NCBI GenBank assembly: GCA_027577415.1
Contig: JANBQS010000628.1
Coordinates: 1-14,302 of the forward strand
Source of the DNA: Coemansia sp. RSA 922
Lineage: Eukaryota > Kickxellomycota > Kickxellomycetes > Kickxellales > Kickxellaceae
Reading direction: 5' to 3'
Length of the DNA stretch: 14,302 nucleotides
In this document: positions 7,210 to 14,302 of the stretch, piece by piece
Position numbering within the stretch: position 1 is the stretch's first letter
Layout of the letters: each line of letters starts with the position of its first letter
Program-made: the position numbers and the translations under genes
The notes under the pieces: model-generated
Seen by the model: the letters and a program-made list of their open reading frames with translations, nothing else
Told to the model about the DNA's origin: nothing
Databases searched by the model: none

Positions 7210-7665
7210 TTATAAGTCCTCTGATGAAAACTCATCCTCTATCGGATTGGGGCTTTCTGCGCTCTTGTGTGCTAGAGCGCCGTCCTGCCCAATCTCAACA
7301 GATAAGCCAAAGCGCACAAACAAAAAATTTCTTTGTGCATCGCAGTAAATGCCTTTAGCTTTTGATAGTGCTTCGAGTGATCGAGGTCGCTTGACCAGAT
7401 CAAGAAAATTGGCCTGTGCAATGAAACCTACTCCGACTGTTTGCTTGGATTCAGCTATCATTGAGGATGACAAAGTTCAATAAAAGATATAAAAGAAGAG
7501 TAGCGAGATAAAGTAGTCCGTGGCTAGTACGAGTAACAAGTGCTTACGAGCCATAGCCGGTAATGCTTTCGGCAAAGCCCCAGTTAGTCTCCAGCCTATA
7601 TGGCTCCGAAATCTACCAGCAAACAACTCTGGTGCTGGCAATTTGATTACAACGACTGGACTCAT
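7210..7665 (-). CDS. Orphan 120-aa protein, two exons (complement join 7210-7454, 7548-7665)
   Basis: I do not recognise the protein. Exon 1 (7665-7548) starts with ATG and reads MSPVVVIKLPAPELFAGRF. Exon 2 (7454-7210) runs to TAA. Splicing at a GTAAGC donor and the first AG after a T-rich tract joins the exons in frame at P40. The intron is 93 nt, close in size to the EPL1 intron. Residues 1-38 are basic with only one acidic residue, as in a mitochondrial presequence. The core at 45-95 (TVGVGFIAQANFLDLV, then GIYCDAQRNFLFVRFGLSV) looks like a folded domain, and the tail at 111-120 is acidic (EDEFSSED). The gene is divergent from the DUF4246 gene with 261 bp between starts. An additional upstream exon cannot be excluded. 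Confidence 0.5.
7455..7547 (-). other. Intron of the 120-aa minus-strand gene (93 nt, phase 1)
   Basis: Read on the minus strand, it begins GTAAGC and ends GATAG after a pyrimidine-rich stretch (about 7478-7500). The exon-1 base C and exon-2 bases CT form a proline codon, keeping the frame open on both sides. The site is predicted only from sequence. Confidence 0.5.
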
Positions 7666-7926
7666 ACTCGGGCTAGAGAGTGGTTTATGTGCTGTCGATT
7701 ATTCGTAGTCGGATGATCGCCAGATGTCGTCTATCCGCAAATGTCGATCCAAGCACAGATTGGTAGTAGACACTGGTTAATCCGCAGCAATTGAGAGCAC
7801 AAACAACGATCCACCATCAAAAAGGGCGCGCTAACAGTCTCTACTTTGCTTTATTGTTTTTTTTCTTTCTCCTAAATTTTTGACATATTTTAACATTGTC
7901 CCTTTTGGAATCGTCGAAGACTTGGG
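7666..7926. promoter_or_regulatory. Divergent promoter between the 120-aa gene and the DUF4246 gene
   Basis: The 261 bp separate two oppositely directed start codons, so both promoters should lie here. A T-rich tract at about 7850-7880 precedes the DUF4246 start, as is common in fungal promoters. There is no clear TATA box on either strand. Several out-of-frame ATGs lie upstream of the DUF4246 start (for example near 7687), which suggests its transcription begins close to the coding region. Confidence 0.4.
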
Positions 7927-9597
7927 ATGTATATCGGCGGAACAGTGAACTTGTACGACCGTGATTCTGGGTGTCTGGATACAATGTATGAAAAGCGGAT
8001 GCGTAAGATGAGTAGCAATATTCGTTCCGGGCCTGACTGGTTGGCTGGGCTCAATAACCAAGCGGTGTGCGCCGTCTGGGCAGTTGAGGCCAACGCTCAA
8101 GGCCTGACTGATGTCGAGTTTCGCTATGTATTGGACGAGTTGGCGTATTACTCATCGCTACATTCTCCTGGTAGCAACCTCAGACTAAGCGCGGCAGATG
8201 GGGTGTGGCTCTCAGACTCGCTTATTGATGCCGAAACGACGCAGAAACTCAAGGACTATGTAGCCATTCTTGAGAATGTGCCGGATCGTCAGATAGACTG
8301 GTACCCCAAAGGTCAGTCTTGTGTGCGCCTATTGGTCGACCCGTCGTTATATCCATTGATCTATCGCCGGTCAAAGCTGTTGTTTCGAACTGGCACACCG
8401 TCTCAGACAGAATTTCCTGGCTCGCTTTACAACTGGCATAAGGCTCTAAACCGGACTGGCGAAATTGACACTCACTGCTACATCCCTTATCCGTATGAGG
8501 GAGTTTCTGACCAAGATTCCGATGAAGAACAGGTCAATGGCAGATATGTAAACAGATATGACGAGTATGCCTCGGATGAGTTTAGCTGGTTGCCATCCGA
8601 GTTTCGAGTAGACGACAACGGAGCTGTAACTATCGAGTCCTACATCAACAACTTACACCCTGTCAGGCATGCGGCGCTTTACCCGGTTATTGCCAGTGTC
8701 TTTTCCAAGTTCCTTCCGCTGCTGGAGCACGTAATCGCTGACCTTGTGTGGCCTTGCCAGCGGCGAGTGAGGCCAGATATGGATAAATGCTACAGGAGCT
8801 ACGAGCCAATGCCTAATACGCACAGAGATTATGAGGGGTGGAAAGAGAGGGCCGAATTTGTGCATCCGCAGCCCGAGCCGTTTGTTGCGCCTAAGCGGCC
8901 TGCTAACCCTTGCAAGCTCCGTGGTGGGCGGTTGCAGGCCATAGTTAATATGTCTAATATTGAACTGACACCGGATAATCCTGTATTCAGTGGCGAGGAT
9001 TGGAGCGTCGCAGGACTGGACAACGAGCGCATTATTGCCACTGGGGTATTCTTTTACGATGTGGCAAACATTGCTGATAGTAGCCTGGGGTTACGCGAGA
9101 CCATTGGCGACAATCCACATGGGGTCAAGACGCATAGCGCGGGCGCAGGTTTAATGTTGTACGGTATTGACGAAAGTCTTAGATATAGGGGTGTGCACTT
9201 GCCGCAGGAGCTTGGCAGAGTCGATATCAAAGACGGACGGTGCTTGGTATTTCCTAATACTTACCAGTATCAGATGCCCGAGTTCAAACTTGAGGATGCA
9301 ACTAAACTTGGGCACTGTAAGATGCTTACGTTTTACTTTGTGGATCCACGTACGCGTATCCCCTCGACAGAGATTGTACCGCCGCAGCAGAAAGACTGGT
9401 GGATTGAAGAAGTGCTGGCGTTTGAACCCTTCCGCAGCTTGCCGCAGCTGATAGTAGACGGCATCATGGACAAGATCGACTATCCGATTACTCTCAAGGA
9501 GGCCAAGAAGATCCGTTTGGAAATGGCAGAGGAAGCCAAGGACATTAATGAACGAATTTCATCTATTCTCTTCGACCCTTGCTTTACCTTTTATTAA
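7927..9597 (+). CDS. DUF4246 family protein with degenerate metal-site motifs
   Basis: The 556-aa intron-free frame belongs to the fungal DUF4246 family, whose function is unproven. Signatures in order are VDPSLYPLIYRRSKLL (138-152), ESYINNLHPVRHAALYPVI (237-255), NMSNIELTPDNPVFSG (341-356), ERIIATGVFFYD (367-378), LPQELGRVDIKDGRCLVFPN (425-444) and DPRTRI...VPPQQKDWW (473-492). An acidic insert lies at about 195-220. In family members I know, the segment after NPV reads WHVEG and a later one QHRV, suggesting an HxE...H metal centre of a 2-oxoglutarate-oxygenase-like fold. Here these positions are WSVAG (359-363) and QYQM (447-450), and the usual GHRK is GHCK (462-465). The protein may have lost catalysis. 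The first ATG of the frame is used. It stands between the divergent 120-aa gene and GPI3 without functional linkage that I can see. Confidence 0.9.
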   Translation: MYIGGTVNLYDRDSGCLDTMYEKRMRKMSSNIRSGPDWLAGLNNQAVCAVWAVEANAQGLTDVEFRYVLDELAYYSSLHSPGSNLRLSAADGVWLSDSLIDAETTQKLKDYVAILENVPDRQIDWYPKGQSCVRLLVDPSLYPLIYRRSKLLFRTGTPSQTEFPGSLYNWHKALNRTGEIDTHCYIPYPYEGVSDQDSDEEQVNGRYVNRYDEYASDEFSWLPSEFRVDDNGAVTIESYINNLHPVRHAALYPVIASVFSKFLPLLEHVIADLVWPCQRRVRPDMDKCYRSYEPMPNTHRDYEGWKERAEFVHPQPEPFVAPKRPANPCKLRGGRLQAIVNMSNIELTPDNPVFSGEDWSVAGLDNERIIATGVFFYDVANIADSSLGLRETIGDNPHGVKTHSAGAGLMLYGIDESLRYRGVHLPQELGRVDIKDGRCLVFPNTYQYQMPEFKLEDATKLGHCKMLTFYFVDPRTRIPSTEIVPPQQKDWWIEEVLAFEPFRSLPQLIVDGIMDKIDYPITLKEAKKIRLEMAEEAKDINERISSILFDPCFTFY

Positions 9598-9768
9598 ATC
9601 ATTTCGCTAGATCCAGCAATATATTCCACGTCCATTGAGTGACATCATCAGTCCATAATTGGTTACTGTGAGAAAAGGTTGTTTTATATTTCAAGATTGG
9701 GGTTTGAGGCTTTTTTTAATAACACATCAACACTAATATTAGCTCTTTATTCTTCTTTTCATGGCAAG
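9598..9768 (+). promoter_or_regulatory. GPI3 promoter and leader
   Basis: The 171 bp between the DUF4246 stop and the GPI3 start are AT-rich with no obvious TATA box. The only plus-strand ATG in the interval is at 9761, eight bases before the GPI3 start and in another frame. Confidence 0.45.
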
Positions 9769-9787
9769 ATGCCAAAGCGAGCGCTAA
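9761..9787 (+). other. Eight-codon upstream ORF overlapping the GPI3 start
   Basis: ATG at 9761 opens MARCQSER and stops at TAA 9785-9787, spanning the GPI3 ATG at 9769 in a different frame. It is the first ATG in the intergenic leader. Its -3 base is T, while the GPI3 ATG has A at -3, so some scanning ribosomes should bypass it. Confidence 0.55.
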
Positions 9788-11127
9788 ACGTATGCATGGT
9801 GTCGGACTTTTTCTACCCTAGCATGGGCGGGGTGGAGAGTCACTTATATAACAACGCGCAATGTCTAATGCAGCGTGGACACAAAGTAGTAATCGTAACA
9901 CACGCTTACGGCAGTCGGCAAGGAGTACGGTACCTGGCGGGCGGACTGAAAGTGTACTATATGCCTGCAGTTATCGTGTACAGCAACGCATCACTGCCTA
10001 CGTTTTTCGGAACGTTTCCTATATTCCGACAGATATTCATCCGCGAGCAGATCGACATTGTGCACGGGCACCAGGCGTTCTCGACGTTCTGCCATGAGGC
10101 GATTCTGCACGCACGGTCGATGGGTCTCAAAACAGTGTTTACAGACCACTCGCTCTTGGGGTTTGCTGACGCATCGGGGATATTGCTGAACAAATTGCTA
10201 AAATTTACGTTGTCGGACGTGCACCACGCTATTTGCGTGTCGCATACTAGTAAAGAGAATACAGTGTTGCGTGCGGCGCTGGATCCGCAGCAGGTGAGCG
10301 TTATTCCAAATGCTATTATTGCTGAACAGTTTGAGCCGGATCTGGGGGCTAGAGACCCGAATTGGATCACTATTGTGGTGCTCAGTCGGCTGGTATACCG
10401 CAAGGGGATTGATTTGCTGGTGGTAGCGGTACCGCGGATCTGTCAGTTGTATCCGCGTGTCAGGTTTGTTATTGGTGGGGATGGGCCGAAGCGTATTGAT
10501 TTGGAGCAGATGCGCGAGCGATTCATGCTGCAGGATCGCGTGGAGCTGTTGGGGTCGGTCAAGGCGGCTGACGTGCGTAGCGTGCTTGTGCGTGGTGACA
10601 TTTTCCTCAACACCAGTCTGACTGAGGCCTTCTGCATTGCCATCGTTGAGGCGGCATCGTGCGGATTGCTGGTGGTCAGCACGAAGGTTGGCGGCATTCC
10701 TGAAGTGCTGCCGCGGTATATGATTACATTTGCTGCGCCTGAGGAAGACGACATTGTCGAGGCCCTGTCGCAGGCTATTGCGGGCGTGGACGACCGACCC
10801 AATCACCCGGAGCTGTCGCCGCAGCACTTCCATAGCCAAGTGAAGAAAATGTACTCGTGGCATAACGTGGCTGAGCGCACGGAGCGTGTGTATCGGCAGA
10901 TCATCGATATCGAGGAGCCGCCGCTTATTGAGCGGTTCCGTAGGTACTATGGATGTGGGCTGGTGGCAGGCAAGATCTTTTGTCTTATCGCTGCTATCGA
11001 CTTTCTTATTGGTGCGCTGTTGGCTTGGCTGTGGCCTAAAGAGCACATCGAGTTGGTTCAGCCCTTTGCTTCAGAAAAGTACCAGCGTATAGTCAACGAG
11101 AACCGGTTGCGCCACCATCATCAATGA
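9769..11127 (+). CDS. GPI3: GPI3/PIG-A, catalytic subunit of GPI-N-acetylglucosaminyltransferase
   Basis: The product (452 aa) transfers GlcNAc from UDP-GlcNAc to phosphatidylinositol on the cytosolic face of the ER, the first step of GPI-anchor synthesis, within the GPI-GnT complex. It is a GT4-family glycosyltransferase. The N-terminal half has CMVSDFFYPSMGGVESHLYN (9-28), and FTDHSLLGF (124-132) and SDVHHAICVSHTSKEN (149-164) are PIG-A hallmarks. The C-terminal half has VLSRLVYRKGIDLL (204-217), the GGDGPKR loop (236-242) and the EX7E motif EAFCIAIVE (286-294) followed by STKVGGIPEVLP. A hydrophobic segment at about 397-422 is the C-terminal membrane anchor. Length equals that of typical yeast Gpi3. 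No in-frame ATG precedes 9769. RIC1 follows after 77 bp on the same strand. Confidence 0.96.
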   Translation: MPKRALNVCMVSDFFYPSMGGVESHLYNNAQCLMQRGHKVVIVTHAYGSRQGVRYLAGGLKVYYMPAVIVYSNASLPTFFGTFPIFRQIFIREQIDIVHGHQAFSTFCHEAILHARSMGLKTVFTDHSLLGFADASGILLNKLLKFTLSDVHHAICVSHTSKENTVLRAALDPQQVSVIPNAIIAEQFEPDLGARDPNWITIVVLSRLVYRKGIDLLVVAVPRICQLYPRVRFVIGGDGPKRIDLEQMRERFMLQDRVELLGSVKAADVRSVLVRGDIFLNTSLTEAFCIAIVEAASCGLLVVSTKVGGIPEVLPRYMITFAAPEEDDIVEALSQAIAGVDDRPNHPELSPQHFHSQVKKMYSWHNVAERTERVYRQIIDIEEPPLIERFRRYYGCGLVAGKIFCLIAAIDFLIGALLAWLWPKEHIELVQPFASEKYQRIVNENRLRHHHQ

Positions 11128-11204
11128 GCACCTTTCTTGTTTCCTTTTTTTTTTTTATCCAATTTCCTTTTTGTTAATGTATTAATACTATTGCATTTTT
11201 AAAA
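11128..11204 (+). promoter_or_regulatory. Short GPI3-RIC1 spacer with poly-T tract and tiny uORF
   Basis: Only 77 bp separate the two genes, so this must serve as GPI3 3' region and RIC1 promoter. A run of twelve T lies at 11145-11156, followed by ATCCAATTT. ATG TAT TAA at 11177-11185 is a two-residue upstream ORF ending 19 nt before the RIC1 ATG, relevant only if transcription starts before it. Confidence 0.5.
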
Positions 11205-14051
11205 ATGTACTGGCGCATTGATTGCACAGAGCATCTTTTGCTCAACATTCGCGACGACCCAGCCAGTGGCCCGTCTCGACTGTCGCCTAGAGCCGAAACA
11301 AATGGAGGACAGCCGCGCTCTGGACGACCACGAAGCACAACATATAGTACGGGGAGCATAGGACCGGGTTCAGCACAGAGCTTGGCCAAGCACCAGGCAG
11401 CAGCAGTCGACCGAGGCCACTTTAGCGACTCACCATCTGTCGTTCGATGGGCCGGATCGCCAGACGGTCGTCTCTTAGCTGGCGTGACGCGACTGGGCGT
11501 GTACTTGTGGCTTGTAAAGCCGTTTGTGCAGCTCAGCAGCCTGGTCTACGACCCGGTAGAGGAGTTTGGTCAGTTTGTCGACGTCATTTGGGGCCTTGGG
11601 TCTGGCGACACTGGTATGCTGTTTGCTGTCACGTCGATGGGATACATTTACGAGATTGCCGTGTATAGACGCGATGGACCGGCATTGGAGTACCAGTTCT
11701 CTGCTCAGCACTACTATGTTCGGGGACCTGGGGAGGCGGAGGGCATTGCCTCGCTGGGCATTGCGCAGAAAAGGACGTTTAAACTTCCGGGAGCTGGCGC
11801 CGCCGTGTGTGCGACGGCTGCTGGGCCGGAGATGGCGATGGTCTCTACTCGCTCGCATGTGTATCGCTTGACTTGGGCGGGCGCAGTGATATCCACTACT
11901 GGCGTGCGCGATATTTACGACAACCCTCTGGCGCAAGTACGACAAATGCTGCATATTGATGGGGATGTGCAGACTGAGCTGTACCTGTTTAGCGATGGAT
12001 CTATACATGTATTGTCATGCAGTGGGTCGGACGCGGTTGTGCGGCGGCTCGAGCAGCCCGGTATGGCGGAAAAGTTCACTGTGCTGTCGTATAACCCAGC
12101 TAGTCGCATTGTTGCCGTCGGAACTACGAGCAGCGAAGTATTGCTGTACACCATGGGTAGTCGAGAGCAGGGCTTGGAGTTGATCACTCAGCTGGCATTA
12201 GACCACGACAAGGCAGCACATGTCACAGCACTTGCTTGGACGCCTGATGGGTCGGCGCTGGCGTGCGGGTATTCGACCGGCCACGTCGTTATGCGCACAG
12301 TGCTGGGCTTCGAGCTGAACGCCACGCGGCTGAGCAGCCAAGCACTGCCCGAGTTTTTAGTCCCTTCGCCACGCCTACTGCATTGGGCACCCGGCGCGAC
12401 TCGTTTGTACGTGTTCAGCGACTGTGTAGCAGCCGGTGACTCGCTTTGCGCGCAGCAGGGCGATGTGCTGCCGTTTGTGCGAGCTGCGCTCAACGTAGTG
12501 GCTTGTGAGGGCAACTCGAAGCGTGTGTGCATGTTTTCTGACGACAAGGTGCTTTTGCACCACTGCGAGTTTGAGGCTCACGACCTGGCTAGCCAGCAGC
12601 CGGAGCTGCTGTGGCATGTGGCGCATGTACCGCCGGATTATATTAGCAGCAACTGGCCGCTTCGCTATGTGGCTACCGATAGCGAAGGCTTGCATATAGC
12701 TGTGGCTGGTAAGAACGGGCTGGCGTGCTATAGCGTGGCCTCGCACAAGTGGCGGCTGTTTCGTAACCAGCAGCAAGAGGCGTCGATATCGTGTGTGGGC
12801 GGGCTTTTGTGGTACCGCGAGTACCTGATCGTCGCCAGCATTAACCACGAGTGTGGAGACTCTCCACAGATCTTGTTCTTCCCACGAACGCGGCCTTTGG
12901 ACACCACGAGTGATTTGCAGACGGTGGCCTTGGAGTCGCCCGTGGTCACTATGAGCTGCCACAACTCGATATTGCTGGTGTTGTGTGAGAACAACGTGCT
13001 TTACCAGTACGCCATATTCGACGATATGAATTTCATTCAGGTGTCTTTCCGCCGCGAGATCGCACTCGACCAATTTGGCGTGGACCCCTTGCGTGTGCGA
13101 TCTCTACAGTGGGTGCCAAGTGCGCTGTTTGATGGGCGGCCGGTGTTTCTCGTGCATGAGGGTATTGAACTCAAGGTAATTGGAGAAGGGCTTGGCGATG
13201 GTGGGTCTGTGGTGGTCAGCGCAAGAGTGGAGTTTGCTATTACCAGCGGCGTCAATTTCGGCAACATGCATTCTACTGTCTGGTGGTTCAGCGGCACGCA
13301 TCTTTACGCGTCGCTGATCAGCTTGGAGGATTTCATGGATGGCGGCACTGGCCCGCTAGTGGATGGTGCTCGGCGGCGTATGATGAGGATTCGCCCAGAG
13401 TTCTTCCCCGTGGCGATATCTGCCGACAAGGGCATGGCTGTGGGGTTGGACCAGGACTGGACATTGGAGGAGCACGCCGTCATTGGCCTGGGTAAGCTGC
13501 CGATTCGAGCCAAGCTCTACTTGCACAACATCCTGGACCATATGTTGAGTGACGGCGCTGAGCAGGACGCGCTAATGTACGCGGCATGTTTCGAACATCT
13601 TGAGTTTTTCTCACACGCGATGGAGATTTTATTGCACGAGGTGTTGGAGCGCGAAATGGACCAGTCTCTAGCGATATCTGGCGTGGATGCGGTCTTGCCG
13701 CGAGTGGTCGCGTTGTTGGAGAACTTTTCGGCATTCCACGAGATTGTCGTCCACTGTGCTCGCAAAACAGAAGCTGCGTTCTGGTCGCACTTGTTTGCTT
13801 GTGTGGGTGGACCTGAAAGGTTCTTTCGCCTGTGTCTCGATAGCAACCAACTAGAGACTGCTACTCAGTCACTGATTATCCTGCAGACGCTGGAGCCGGC
13901 TTCCGTCAACGAGGATAATATTCTGGCTCTGTTGGGTAAGGTGGTGGCTGCCAAGAATAAGGACTTGTGTTTGGAGATTCTGAGATTTTTGAAAATGACC
14001 TCGGAATCTGATCTCACTATGAAAAGGCTGCTGGATAGACTGCGACAATAG
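11205..14051 (+). CDS. RIC1: RIC1, subunit of the Ric1-Rgp1 exchange factor for Ypt6/Rab6
   Basis: The 948-aa intron-free product is Ric1, which with Rgp1 activates the Rab GTPase Ypt6 on Golgi membranes for endosome-to-Golgi retrograde traffic. The frame starts MYW, as Ric1 proteins do. Residues about 78-135 (SPDGRLLAGVTRLGVYLWLVKP, then VYDPVEEFGQFVDVIW) and repeated WD40-like blades, for example AWTPDGSALACGYSTGHVVM near 340, make the beta-propeller part. The Ric1 domain starts near 769 with AKLYLHNILDHML, followed by FFSHAMEILLHEVLERE, FHEIVVHCARKTEAAFW, a VGGPERFF loop and QSLIILQTLEPASVNE. Residues about 18-75 are a Ser/Arg/Gly-rich insertion before the first blade. The protein ends soon after the Ric1 domain, without the longer tail of animal homologues. 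An AATAAA signal overlaps the region just after the stop. Confidence 0.95.
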   Translation: MYWRIDCTEHLLLNIRDDPASGPSRLSPRAETNGGQPRSGRPRSTTYSTGSIGPGSAQSLAKHQAAAVDRGHFSDSPSVVRWAGSPDGRLLAGVTRLGVYLWLVKPFVQLSSLVYDPVEEFGQFVDVIWGLGSGDTGMLFAVTSMGYIYEIAVYRRDGPALEYQFSAQHYYVRGPGEAEGIASLGIAQKRTFKLPGAGAAVCATAAGPEMAMVSTRSHVYRLTWAGAVISTTGVRDIYDNPLAQVRQMLHIDGDVQTELYLFSDGSIHVLSCSGSDAVVRRLEQPGMAEKFTVLSYNPASRIVAVGTTSSEVLLYTMGSREQGLELITQLALDHDKAAHVTALAWTPDGSALACGYSTGHVVMRTVLGFELNATRLSSQALPEFLVPSPRLLHWAPGATRLYVFSDCVAAGDSLCAQQGDVLPFVRAALNVVACEGNSKRVCMFSDDKVLLHHCEFEAHDLASQQPELLWHVAHVPPDYISSNWPLRYVATDSEGLHIAVAGKNGLACYSVASHKWRLFRNQQQEASISCVGGLLWYREYLIVASINHECGDSPQILFFPRTRPLDTTSDLQTVALESPVVTMSCHNSILLVLCENNVLYQYAIFDDMNFIQVSFRREIALDQFGVDPLRVRSLQWVPSALFDGRPVFLVHEGIELKVIGEGLGDGGSVVVSARVEFAITSGVNFGNMHSTVWWFSGTHLYASLISLEDFMDGGTGPLVDGARRRMMRIRPEFFPVAISADKGMAVGLDQDWTLEEHAVIGLGKLPIRAKLYLHNILDHMLSDGAEQDALMYAACFEHLEFFSHAMEILLHEVLEREMDQSLAISGVDAVLPRVVALLENFSAFHEIVVHCARKTEAAFWSHLFACVGGPERFFRLCLDSNQLETATQSLIILQTLEPASVNEDNILALLGKVVAAKNKDLCLEILRFLKMTSESDLTMKRLLDRLRQ

Positions 14052-14058
14052 TTATAAT

Positions 14059-14064
14059 AATAAA
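14059..14064 (+). terminator. Polyadenylation signal of RIC1
   Basis: AATAAA starts seven bases after the last base of the RIC1 stop. It lies in the 20-bp interval before the stop codon of the converging gene, so cleavage should fall inside that gene's coding sequence. Confidence 0.5.
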
Positions 14065-14071
14065 AATGTAT

Positions 14072-14302
14072 TTATACTGTGAGAATTGCTGAGTGTTGCT
14101 TTCCTCGAGGATATACCAGGAATGTACTGGCGAATAGTCCTATCATGATACTCAAACATGTGGTAATCATCTGCATTGCCAGCTGTGCGCCTTGCGCTCC
14201 ATTTTTACTCAGTAAGGAGGAGAATCCGCGAACTCCAACACTGCCTGGTACCAAGAACATCTCGCCGGGCAGCAGAATCATATAGGCGGTCTGGCCAGTA
14301 AA
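14072..14302 (-). CDS. C-terminal end of a Prm10/ThrE-like membrane protein (partial, runs off the right edge)
   Basis: Seventy-six residues are visible, ending with TAA at 14074-14072; the 5' part lies beyond the window. The segment MILLPGEMFLVPGSVGVRGF, then GAQLAMQMITTCLSIMIGLF and STFLVYPRGK, matches the last helices of the ThrE_2 domain (formerly DUF3815) found in yeast pheromone-regulated membrane protein 10 and in bacterial ThrE/YjjB amino-acid exporters. The PG-x-x-x-L-V-P-G-S-x-G-x-R-G signature is typical of this family. The protein is a multi-pass membrane protein; its substrate in fungi is not established. The gene converges on RIC1 with 20 bp between stop codons. The ATG at 14281-14279 is internal, as the frame stays open to the window edge. 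Confidence 0.85.
   Translation of the reverse strand, partial: FTGQTAYMILLPGEMFLVPGSVGVRGFSSLLSKNGAQGAQLAMQMITTCLSIMIGLFASTFLVYPRGKQHSAILTV

Noticed and set aside
7210..7240. CTGATGA near 7220 as part of a hammerhead ribozyme core
   Set aside because: The required GAAA box and third stem are missing, and the bases are explained as the antisense of the acidic C-terminus of the minus-strand gene.
9679..9768. N-terminal extension of GPI3 from 9679
   Set aside because: The extension begins with TTG and has no in-frame ATG; the conserved family N-terminus begins just after the ATG at 9769.
10198..11046. Long (282-codon) minus-strand open frame opposite GPI3
   Set aside because: It lies entirely within the well-supported GPI3 coding sequence, has no recognisable motif, and its openness follows from codon bias on the sense strand.

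Overview
This window looks like nuclear DNA from an early-diverging fungus. Five genes can be named by homology: an EPL1 subunit of NuA4, a DUF4246 protein, the GPI-anchor glycosyltransferase GPI3/PIG-A, the Ypt6 exchange factor RIC1, and the end of a Prm10/ThrE-like transporter. Genes are compact and intron-poor: only two introns are apparent, both about 95 nt with GTAAG donors, and the RIC1 and GPI3 frames have none. Together with the DUF4246 member this makes me lean to Kickxellomycotina (Coemansia-like), but that is an inference from style, not a proven placement.

Layout, left to right. 1-818 is a pyrimidine-rich, ATG-free upstream/leader region. 819-3263 (+) is EPL1 with one intron. 3637-4383 (+) encodes a small four-helix membrane protein in a visibly AT-rich stretch. 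4384-5873 is a 1.5-kb gap with weak protein-like remnants (4768-5191), an inverted repeat and, at its end, a promoter. 5874-6701 (+) is an unrecognised 275-aa gene that carries a perfect 30-bp palindrome in its coding sequence. 6702-7209 holds two more inverted repeats. 7665-7210 (-) is a proposed two-exon gene for a 120-aa orphan. 7927-9597 (+) is DUF4246. 9769-11127 (+) is GPI3, and 11205-14051 (+) is RIC1, only 77 bp after GPI3. 14302-14072 (-) is the 3' end of the Prm10-like gene, converging on RIC1 with 20 bp between stop codons.

Functionally the recognised genes are mostly housekeeping: chromatin acetylation (EPL1), the first step of GPI synthesis at the ER (GPI3), endosome-to-Golgi traffic (RIC1) and a membrane transporter. 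There is no sign of an operon, gene cluster, transposon, CRISPR array or RNA gene. I do not see an evident new multi-gene system. The points most worth a second look are: the coding palindrome, the DUF4246 protein that lacks the presumed metal-binding residues of its family, the strand-specific absence of ATG upstream of EPL1, the out-of-frame uORF that overlaps the GPI3 start, the two orphan genes and the hairpin downstream of one of them, and the decayed-gene-like segment in the AT-rich gap.
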